A stretch of 12,018 bases of DNA from an uncultured Clostridia bacterium (lineage in GTDB: Bacteria > Bacillota > Clostridia > UBA1381): contig CALXUL010000063.1 in the NCBI GenBank assembly GCA_944391635.1, forward strand, positions 1 through 12,018, given 5' to 3'. A program made the translations under genes and the position numbers. Below, piece by piece: positions 1-4,861 of this stretch. The notes beneath the pieces are model-generated. The model did no database searches. It was not told the origin of the DNA and worked only from the letters and a program-made list of their open reading frames with translations. The first letter of the stretch is position 1, and each line of letters starts with the position of its first letter.

Positions 1-226
1 GCAAATAATTTCTTGCCACCACCTCTTCGAGCGTATATGGCGACAAAGAGTATATGCCCGGCAAATCCGTTATAATAACATCTCTATTTCCTTTTAATTT
101 TCCCTCCTTTTTTTCCACCGTTACGCCCGGCCAATTTCCCACAAACTGATTAGAGCCGGTCAGAGTGTTAAAAAGTGCTGTTTTGCCGGAATTCGGATTC
201 CCGACCAATGCAATTTTTATCGACAT
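1..226 (-). CDS. feoB: Ferrous iron transporter FeoB, N-terminal part (cut by window edge)
   Basis: This is the first 75 codons of FeoB, the inner-membrane Fe(II) permease; the rest lies beyond position 1. My translation of the reverse strand gives the G-protein domain with which FeoB proteins begin. The P-loop GNPNSGKT is at residues 9-16, the switch I segment GNWPGVTVEKKEG follows, and the G3 motif DLPG is near residue 57, followed by IYSLSPYTLEE. The GNWPGVTVE segment is highly typical of FeoB and separates it from Era- or Der-type GTPases. The ATG at 224-226 is preceded by AGGAGG at 236-241, so the start is secure. It follows two FeoA genes on the same strand, with a 53-bp gap that carries a DtxR-like box. 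Iron-repressed expression is inferred from that box. Confidence 0.96.
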   Translation of the reverse strand, partial: MSIKIALVGNPNSGKTALFNTLTGSNQFVGNWPGVTVEKKEGKLKGNRDVIITDLPGIYSLSPYTLEEVVARNYL

Positions 227-247
227 TTAAAACATCCTCCTTTATGT

Positions 248-265
248 AGTTAGAATAGACTAACT
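248..265. promoter_or_regulatory. Putative DtxR-family operator upstream of feoB
   Basis: An interrupted palindrome, AGTTAGAATAGACTAACT, lies between the downstream feoA and feoB, ending 22 bp before the feoB start codon. The outer six bases on each side (AGTTAG / CTAACT) are perfectly complementary. They match the outer bases of the two palindromes in the divergent promoter at 760-803. The inner four positions deviate. A weak promoter-like TTGAGG (minus strand, 269-274) lies just upstream. The box suggests that feoB has its own metal-controlled start in addition to read-through from the feoA genes. Binding by the neighbouring regulator is inferred. Confidence 0.55.
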
Positions 266-279
266 AAACCTCAAAAAAA

Positions 280-501
280 TTAGTTTACTAAAACTATTTT
301 AGCATCATCTTTTCTAAGAGAAAGCTCATAGCCTCGGACAGTGATTTCGACAGGATCACCCAGCGGGGCAACTTTACGTACATAAATCTTTGTACCTTTT
401 GTTATTCCCATATCCATTATCCTCCGCTTTATCGCACCTTCACCGTCAAGTATTACCACCTCTACCGTTTCACCAACTTTTACCTCTTTTATTGTTCGCA
501 T
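280..501 (-). CDS. feoA: FeoA domain protein (second of a tandem pair)
   Basis: A 73-residue protein that consists of one FeoA domain, a small SH3-like cytoplasmic beta-barrel that assists FeoB in ferrous iron uptake. The C-terminal signature APLGDPVEI...VRGYELSLRK..DA is near-canonical for stand-alone FeoA, and the mid-segment RRIMDMGITKGT is the usual turn of the domain. The length fits the family (about 75 residues). ATG at 499-501 follows an AGAAAGGA ribosome site at a normal distance. It lies 27 bp after the first feoA gene and 53 bp before feoB. Its stop codon sits inside the sequence TTAGTTTACTAAAACTA (280-296), which resembles the operators found elsewhere in this locus. Confidence 0.93.
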   Translation of the reverse strand: MRTIKEVKVGETVEVVILDGEGAIKRRIMDMGITKGTKIYVRKVAPLGDPVEITVRGYELSLRKDDAKIVLVN

Positions 502-528
502 TATACCAATTCCTTTCTATTTTAACAC

Positions 529-741
529 TTACACAGTTATCCTATTTGCCATGGTCCTGCTAAGAGCAACACGCGTACCTTTGATACTGACTATAATATT
601 CCCATCAAACTCAGATATTACACTTACATTAGCTCCTTCGGTAAATCCAAGATTTTCAAGATATTTTTTCGATAAATCTTCACCCCTTATTTTAATAATG
701 CATTTTTTCTCCCCAATCTCTGCCATAGATAACGGCATCAT
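529..741 (-). CDS. feoA: FeoA domain protein (first gene of feo operon)
   Basis: A 70-residue FeoA-domain protein, the first gene of the minus-strand iron uptake operon. It has the FeoA pattern (MAEIGEKKCIIKIRG, then YLENLGFTEGANVSVIS, then NIIVSIKGTRVALSR) but is clearly diverged from the second copy. The pair is therefore an old duplication of the kind common in Clostridia, where a FeoA-FeoA-FeoB order is usual. Two adjacent ATGs open the frame. AAAGGAG at 747-753 sits 5 bp before the first, so either is possible and the outer one is used here. The promoter and two putative DtxR-family operators lie directly upstream (760-814). The likely role is a regulatory or assembly partner of FeoB; why two copies are kept cannot be told from sequence. 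Confidence 0.9.
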   Translation of the reverse strand: MMPLSMAEIGEKKCIIKIRGEDLSKKYLENLGFTEGANVSVISEFDGNIIVSIKGTRVALSRTMANRITV

Positions 742-759
742 AAAATCTCCTTTCAGTCA

Positions 760-803
760 AGTTAGTTTAAACTAATTATTACAAAAATTAGTTTAAACTA
801 ACT
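760..803. promoter_or_regulatory. Twin DtxR-family operator palindromes
   Basis: Two copies of the perfect 14-bp palindrome TTAGTTTAAACTAA occur at 762-775 and 788-801, with centres 26 bp apart. With two flanking bases on each side, the 18-bp sites are exact reverse complements of each other (AGTTAGTTTAAACTAATT and AATTAGTTTAAACTAACT), so the arrangement is mirrored. The ends resemble the known DtxR/IdeR box (TTAGGTTAG...CTAACCTAA). The distal copy overlaps the spacer and -10 of the feoA promoter, and the proximal copy overlaps the expected start of transcription. Occupancy should therefore block feo transcription. The divergent gene encodes a DtxR-family regulator, which is the obvious ligand. 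Confidence 0.8.
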
Positions 804-814
804 CGTAATGTCAA
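785..814 (-). promoter_or_regulatory. feo operon promoter
   Basis: On the minus strand a perfect -35 TTGACA (809-814) is followed, after 18 bases, by a weak -10 TAATTT (785-790). The operator at 788-801 fills the spacer and enters the -10. A weak -10 under a strong -35 with an overlapping operator fits a repressible promoter. The -10 assignment is the uncertain part. Confidence 0.5.
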
Positions 815-851
815 TATTTTTTTTGGAAAATATATCTTTTTAATTAGGTAT

Positions 852-881
852 TTGACAAAACACAATAATTTATGTTAAAAT
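852..881 (+). promoter_or_regulatory. Promoter of the DtxR-family regulator gene
   Basis: TTGACA at 852-857, an 18-base spacer, then TAAAAT at 876-881 with an upstream TG (873-874) that makes an extended -10. Transcription would start near 888. That leaves a leader of about 30 bases before the GTG at 918 but only about 6 before the ATG at 894, which helps decide the start. The operators at 760-803 are about 50 bp upstream of the -35, so direct autorepression is not obvious. Confidence 0.6.
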
Positions 882-917
882 TGATATATTAAGATGATAT
901 GCAAAGAAGGGAAAAAC

Positions 918-1292
918 GTGCAGATAAAAGAATCGGCAGAAAATTACCTTGAAACTATTTTAATGATAAAAAATAAAAAAGGGTATGTGCGAAGCGTTGA
1001 TATTGCACATGAGCTTTCATTTACAAAGCCGAGCGTTTCTGTGGCTATGAAATCATTCCGTGAACAGGGATTCATTACTGTTGACGAAACAGGCGGAATA
1101 AGTCTAACGCCTAAAGGAATGGAGATAGCAGAGATGGTTTATGAACGCCATCAGGTTATTGCAAGAGCTCTTATTGCGCTTGGCGTTGATGAGAAGACCG
1201 CGTACGAGGACAGCTGTAAAATCGAACATGATATAAGTAAGCAGAGCTTTGAAAAAATAAAAGAACATCTTATAAAATATCATGTTATATAA
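918..1292 (+). CDS. DtxR/MntR-family metal-dependent transcriptional repressor
   Basis: A 124-residue regulator with an N-terminal winged helix (VRSVDIAHELSFTKPSVSVA, residues 25-44, is the helix-turn-helix) and the DtxR dimerisation and metal domain. It has no C-terminal SH3 domain. I prefer the GTG at 918: GAAGGG (906-911) lies 6 bp upstream, the protein then begins with the family-typical ESAENYLETIL, and the promoter falls too close to the in-frame ATG at 894. By comparison with known structures, H78, C100, E103 and H104 align with metal ligands. Cys at position 100 matches the Cys of iron-sensing DtxR rather than the Glu of manganese-sensing MntR, while N9 replaces the usual Met or Asp. 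With the divergent feo genes and palindromic operators, it is probably an Fe(II)-dependent repressor of feoA-feoA-feoB. Metal choice is inferred. Confidence 0.92.
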   Translation: MQIKESAENYLETILMIKNKKGYVRSVDIAHELSFTKPSVSVAMKSFREQGFITVDETGGISLTPKGMEIAEMVYERHQVIARALIALGVDEKTAYEDSCKIEHDISKQSFEKIKEHLIKYHVI

Positions 1293-1296
1293 CACA

Positions 1297-1349
1297 TATG
1301 AAATAAAAAATATCCGCACATTAAATGAGCGGATATTTTTTATTTCATA
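1297..1349. terminator. Long hairpin between converging genes
   Basis: A perfect 21-bp stem (1297-1317 with 1329-1349) closes an 11-base loop. The base near the loop is ATATCCGC / GCGGATAT, and the outer part is A-rich on the left and T-rich on the right. It starts 4 bp after the regulator stop codon and contains the stop codon of the converging MscS gene (1340-1342). The T-rich right arm and A-rich left arm let it act as a terminator in both directions. Confidence 0.8.
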
Positions 1350-2164
1350 GAATCATTTTTTGAATCCATATGAACATCTACTTGAGGATAAGGAATTGAT
1401 ATCCCAGCCTTATCTAATGCATTTTTAGTACTTTCTATCAAATCAAATTTTACCGTCCAAAAATCCTTCGATTCACACCAACAACGGAATGTAAAATCAA
1501 GTGAGCTTTGCCCCTGAAGAATCAGTCTTGCTTCAGGCGGAGGATCTTTTAGAACAAGTATATGCTTGTCTGCTTCGGATAGCAAAATAGATTTTACCTC
1601 TTCAATATTACTGTCATAAGCTACTGAAATTGATAAATCAACTCTTCTGGTTGGTTATGCAGAAACATTTATTAGTGATTGATTTGAAAGATTTCCGTTA
1701 GGTATTACAACCCTGCTGTTATCAGGCGTAAGCAGACGCGTATAAAAAATATTAATTCCGGTAACTGTGCCGGAATATGTTCCGTTATCAATATAATCAC
1801 CAACCGAAAAGGGTTTGAACATCAATATAATTATTCCCCCGGCAATATTTGAAAGGCTCCCCTGAAGCGCAAGCCCTATGGCAAGCCCCGCAGAACCTAA
1901 TACTGCTACCATACTTGTCATAGGAACCCCTATAACCGCCGCAGCAGTAACAAGTATTATAATTTTAAGAAGTATATTAATAAAACTTTTCAGAAAACCC
2001 TGTACTCCAATATCAAGTTTTTTAAAATGTAGCGATTTCGTTATTACAGAAATAAGTATTTTAATAATTTTAAACCCAACGGCAATTAAAATACCTGCAA
2101 AAATAATTCGCAGTCCAGCAGTTTTCGCAAAGTCAAATGCCGTATTTATAAGCATATCTTTCAA
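1340..2164 (-). pseudogene. MscS-type mechanosensitive channel, interrupted by an in-frame stop
   Basis: The 275-codon frame encodes a small-conductance mechanosensitive channel (MscS family, usually about 280 residues), a membrane pore that opens under hypo-osmotic stress. Membrane segments are near residues 17-41, 58-80 and 83-113. The third is the Gly/Ala-rich pore helix (VLGSAGLAIGLALQGSLSN), followed by the beta-domain motif FSVGDYI and the VVIPNGNLSNQSL segment. Codon 170 is TAA (1655-1657). Beyond it the same frame goes straight on with PTRRVDLSISVAYDSN, exactly the conserved MscS sequence, to a normal C-terminus, with no frameshift. A single base change therefore truncates the protein in its cytoplasmic beta domain. 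The start is probably TTG at 2162-2164, behind an AAAGG site. The truncated product is unlikely to form a channel; a sequencing error is the main alternative. Confidence 0.88.
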
Positions 2165-2194
2165 ACAATCACAACCTTTCTTTATGGTAGAAAT

Positions 2195-2223
2195 ATTATA
2201 ACACGCAAGAAAATAATTTGCAA
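2195..2223 (-). promoter_or_regulatory. Promoter of the MscS-type gene
   Basis: On the minus strand, TTGCAA (2218-2223), a 17-base spacer, then TATAAT (2195-2200) preceded by an extended TG. The leader to the proposed TTG start at 2164 would be about 24 bases. The promoter appears intact although the gene is broken, which suggests that inactivation is recent. Confidence 0.65.
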
Positions 2224-2239
2224 TAAAAACCGTTATTTT

Positions 2240-2269
2240 TTAACCAAAATACACGCCGCAGAATATAAT
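2240..2269 (+). promoter_or_regulatory. Promoter of the glycosyltransferase/collagen unit
   Basis: TTAACC (2240-2245) is followed after 18 bases by a perfect TATAAT (2264-2269). A small inverted repeat, GGGTT-GTA-AACCC, lies at 2276-2288 over the expected transcription start and could be an operator. The -35 is weak. If the unit is expressed during sporulation, other sigma-factor promoters may be the true ones. Confidence 0.45.
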
Positions 2270-2334
2270 GATAATGGGTTGTAAACCCGTCTTTTGTCAT
2301 AACAAAACTGTTTTTTTGAAAGGAACATTTTCGA

Positions 2335-3417
2335 ATGATTACTATTAGCCTTTGTATGATAGTAAAAAATGAGCATGATGTTTTAAAGCGGTGTCTTGAA
2401 AGCGTTATGAGCGCCGTTGATGAGATTATTATTGTGGATACAGGTTCAGATGATGATACCGTAAGGATTGCAGAAGAATTTACCAACAATATTTTCTATT
2501 ACAATTGGTGCGATGATTTTTCCGCCGCAAGAAATTTTGCTTTTTCAAAAGCTAAAATGAGTCACTGCATGTGGCTGGATGCGGATGATGTTCTGACGGA
2601 TAACAGCAGAGCAGAACTTATAAAACTAAAAGCCGAGCTTGACAGCGATATTGATTTTGTGATGATGCCCTACACAACTGCGTTTGATAAAGCAGGAAAT
2701 GGAATTTTTACTTTCTATCGTGAGCGTATTATAAAAAATTCCGGCAAGTATCTGTGGAAAGGCGCAATACATGAAGCAATTGAAATATCCGGAAAAGTGG
2801 TTTACGCCGATATAACAGTCGAACACAGAAAGATTAAGGAAGGTGAAAAGGGCAGGAATTTGCGCATATTTCAAAAGCTCATTGACTCAGGCGAAAAACT
2901 CTCGCCCCGTGATGAATTTTACTATGGCAGGGAGTTGTATTATAACGGTATGCCTGATAAAGCGCGCGAAGTCTTGCAGAATTTTATTGATTCTAAAAAT
3001 GGTTGGATAAAAAACCGTATTGAGGCACACCGAGTGCTAAGTCTTGTCTTCCAAGAATTAGGAAAATACAGCGAGGCACAGGATATTCTTTTAAAAGCAC
3101 TTGGGCTTGGAGAAATGAGTGCTGAACTTTTATGCGATATTGGTGAATCATTTATGAAGCTTGGAAATTATACAACTGCAGCTTTCTGGTATGAGGCAGC
3201 ATTACGTCAAACCCCGGATACCACCGGAGGAGGGTTTGTTAATCCCGACTGCTATGATTATATACCATATATTCAGCTTTGTGTCTGCTATGACAGACTT
3301 AAAAAATATGATTTGGCAGAAATGTACAACCAAAAGGCAGGCAGGATTAAACCGTATCAAAATGAGTATATTTTAAACAAAAGATATTTTGCAAATCGTA
3401 AAAATTCAAAAGAGTAA
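2335..3417 (+). CDS. GT2-family glycosyltransferase with C-terminal TPR repeats
   Basis: A 360-residue soluble enzyme. Residues 1 to about 180 form a GT-A fold: MIVKNE (8-13) at the nucleotide-sugar site, IVDTGSDDDT (33-42), CDDFSAARN (59-67), and the metal-binding DADD (82-85). Residues from about 190 hold roughly four TPR-like helical pairs (FYYGRELYYNGMPDKA, VLSLVFQELGKYSEAQ, DIGESFMKLGNYTTA, CVCYDRLKKYDLAE). Fusion of GT2 to TPRs is known in protein-modifying glycosyltransferases, including SunS-type enzymes that glycosylate cysteine. There is no signal peptide or membrane segment, so it should act in the cytoplasm. ATG at 2335 follows GAAAGGA (2318-2324). The collagen-like gene starts only 28 bp after its stop, so the two are probably co-transcribed and the collagen protein is the likely acceptor. 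The sugar and the acceptor residue cannot be read from sequence. Confidence 0.9.
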   Translation: MITISLCMIVKNEHDVLKRCLESVMSAVDEIIIVDTGSDDDTVRIAEEFTNNIFYYNWCDDFSAARNFAFSKAKMSHCMWLDADDVLTDNSRAELIKLKAELDSDIDFVMMPYTTAFDKAGNGIFTFYRERIIKNSGKYLWKGAIHEAIEISGKVVYADITVEHRKIKEGEKGRNLRIFQKLIDSGEKLSPRDEFYYGRELYYNGMPDKAREVLQNFIDSKNGWIKNRIEAHRVLSLVFQELGKYSEAQDILLKALGLGEMSAELLCDIGESFMKLGNYTTAAFWYEAALRQTPDTTGGGFVNPDCYDYIPYIQLCVCYDRLKKYDLAEMYNQKAGRIKPYQNEYILNKRYFANRKNSKE

Positions 3418-3445
3418 GATTTGTAATAGAAAGGAATTGACAAAT

Positions 3446-4585
3446 ATGAACTATTATATGAATGAAATTTTCCCACGTAAAGGGATAGGATATAAACACA
3501 ACGGAAAAAAATGCTGCTGTTGTATGCGCGGTGCTACCGGGGCGACCGGGCCGACTGGACCTATGGGATTTCCTGGCAGACCAGGTCCGATGGGTCCTCG
3601 TGGATTCCCGGGTGCAACTGGGGCAACCGGAGCTGATGGTGCTACAGGTGCAACTGGCGTTACAGGACCAACTGGACCTACCGGGCCGACAGGACCGACA
3701 GGGGCAACCGGAGTGACAGGACCTATTGGACCGACCGGCGCTGCTGGTGAAGATGGTGCTGACGGCGCGACCGGGGCTACTGGCGTAACAGGGCCGACGG
3801 GACCGACTGGCGCTGCTGGTGAAGATGGCGCTGACGGCGCGACCGGGGCTACCGGCGTAACCGGACCGACTGGCCCGACTGGAGCAACCGGTGCTACTGG
3901 ACCGACTGGACCGACAGGCGCCGCTGGTGCTGATGGTGCGGACGGTGCGACCGGTGCTACTGGCGCAACTGGCGTTACAGGGCCTACCGGACCGACTGGA
4001 CCGACTGGACCCACGGGAGCAACCGGTGCTACTGGACCGACTGGACCGACAGGCGCCGCTGGTGCTGATGGTGCGGACGGTGCGACCGGGGCTACTGGCG
4101 CGACTGGTGCTACTGGTGCCACTGGTGCTACTGGCGCATCCGGAATTGACGGGAAGTCTGGGCTTGCAGCATACGGCGGATTATATGCTTTAAACAACAC
4201 TGGAAGCAGCATTACTGCATCTTCACCAACACAGATAAATTTAGATTCCACCATGCCCTCTTCAAACACTGTATACAGCCCAACATCATCTATAACGGTT
4301 GACAGAGATGGGGTATATGAAATTATATTCCTTGTATCTGGTTCACCATCTACTGCGGCAACAGTTACCGCATCAGTCAGGCAAAATGGAGAAAATATTA
4401 ACGGTGGGTCAATGTCTGAACAACTTGCTGCAAACGAAGATACTACTCTTTCGGTAGCGGTTCTTGCTGAATTATCTGCCGGCACTGTTGTTGATGCGGC
4501 GCTTACTTCCAATAGATCCATAACTTGGACTTATCCAACAGGTCAGGATGCATCGTTAACAGTAAAACTTATCTCATTATCATAA
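3446..4585 (+). CDS. Collagen-like Gly-X-Thr repeat protein, BclA-like surface/exosporium type
   Basis: A 379-residue structural protein. Residues 1-28 form a basic leader that ends in four consecutive cysteines (KKCCCCMR). There is no signal peptide. Residues 29-238 are 70 unbroken Gly-X-Y triplets, 47 of them Gly-X-Thr, which should form a collagen triple helix. Residues 239-379 are a Ser/Thr-rich beta-strand domain (SSITVDRDGVYEIIFLVSG, VTASVRQNGENI) like the C1q/TNF-like trimerising tail of Bacillus BclA-type proteins. Secretion without a signal peptide, the short leader and the trimerising tail fit a spore-surface filament, but a cell-surface role is possible. The frame is open from 3389, but ATG at 3446 is preferred: AGAAAGGA lies 10 bp upstream and the longer version would overlap the glycosyltransferase gene. 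The Thr-rich repeats are the probable target of that enzyme. Confidence 0.92.
   Translation: MNYYMNEIFPRKGIGYKHNGKKCCCCMRGATGATGPTGPMGFPGRPGPMGPRGFPGATGATGADGATGATGVTGPTGPTGPTGPTGATGVTGPIGPTGAAGEDGADGATGATGVTGPTGPTGAAGEDGADGATGATGVTGPTGPTGATGATGPTGPTGAAGADGADGATGATGATGVTGPTGPTGPTGPTGATGATGPTGPTGAAGADGADGATGATGATGATGATGATGASGIDGKSGLAAYGGLYALNNTGSSITASSPTQINLDSTMPSSNTVYSPTSSITVDRDGVYEIIFLVSGSPSTAATVTASVRQNGENINGGSMSEQLAANEDTTLSVAVLAELSAGTVVDAALTSNRSITWTYPTGQDASLTVKLISLS
3737..3880 (+). repeat. Tandem 72-bp repeat inside the collagen tract
   Basis: Two adjacent 72-bp units (3737-3808 and 3809-3880) differ at six positions by my alignment, yet encode the identical 24 residues, from GAAGEDGADG to GVTGPTGPT. 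All six differences are synonymous, which points to selection on the protein after duplication. Confidence 0.88.
3881..4089 (+). repeat. Exact 74-bp direct repeat inside the collagen tract
   Basis: Positions 3881-3954 and 4016-4089 are identical over 74 bases, at an offset of 135 bp (45 residues, 15 triplets). Identity at third codon positions as well indicates a recent duplication or gene conversion. Recombination between the copies would delete or add 45 residues in frame. Confidence 0.88.
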
Positions 4586-4660
4586 ATAGCTAGCACCTTC
4601 CTCCTCTTTTAGATATTAATTTACGTGGAACGATGGAGTTAAAATTATACAAACTAAAAT

Positions 4661-4693
4661 GTAATCCCCTGTTTAAAATTAACAGGGGATTAT
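4661..4693. terminator. Terminator after the collagen-like gene
   Basis: TAATCCCCTGTT (4662-4673) pairs perfectly with AACAGGGGATTA (4681-4692) around a 7-base loop, with a G-U pair outside. A T-rich run follows on the plus strand, and the minus-strand exit is also T-rich (ATTTTAGTTTG), so it may also end transcripts from the converging GH116 gene. The rest of 4586-4861 shows no convincing gene. Confidence 0.82.
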
Positions 4694-4861
4694 ATTCATT
4701 AATTTATTTTATAATAGTAAATATTTTATACTCATTCTTTAATATATCCACCCCCGCATGCTAAATTTATTTCACGCTGCTGTTTTTGATAGACGCTGGT
4801 ATTACTCTTATTTTTTGCGTTTCATTATATACCATCCATAAATTCTTCTAAACACTGGAAC

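Larger units (their letters stand above)
3530..4159 (+). repeat. Collagen triplet repeat tract
   Basis: The coding stretch for 70 Gly-X-Y triplets is visibly GC-richer than its surroundings because of Gly, Pro, Ala and Thr codons. Most of it is built from higher-order units such as GPT-GPT-GAA-G(E/A)D-GAD-GAT-GAT. The first nine triplets (with GFP, GRP, GPM, GPR) are less regular and more like classical collagen. The repetition makes replication slippage and length variation likely. Confidence 0.93.

Noticed and set aside
894..917. ATG at 894 as the start of the DtxR-family regulator
   Set aside because: No ribosome site, a leader of only a few bases from the likely promoter, and eight extra residues not typical of the family. 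The GTG at 918 fits better.
1340..1585. Separate small gene starting at TTG 1585, downstream of the MscS stop
   Set aside because: It is the direct in-frame continuation of the MscS sequence and has no independent family identity, so it is treated as the distal part of the pseudogene.
2276..2288. GGGTT-GTA-AACCC as a terminator or riboswitch element
   Set aside because: A five-base-pair stem with no T-run; too small for a terminator. Kept only as a possible operator in the promoter note.
3530..4159. Repeat array as a CRISPR or intergenic satellite
   Set aside because: The repeats keep a three-base period in an open frame, lack unique spacers and encode collagen triplets.
3454..4521. Long open frame of 355 codons antisense to the collagen-like gene, rich in Ala-Pro-Val
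   Set aside because: It is the mirror of the Gly-X-Thr codons, has no ribosome site, and its composition is dictated by the repeat. The plus-strand protein has recognisable domains.
4633..4764. Possible small protein starting MELKLYKLK in the gap after the collagen-like gene
   Set aside because: It has only a weak ribosome site and runs through the terminator hairpin at 4661-4693. No recognisable protein features.
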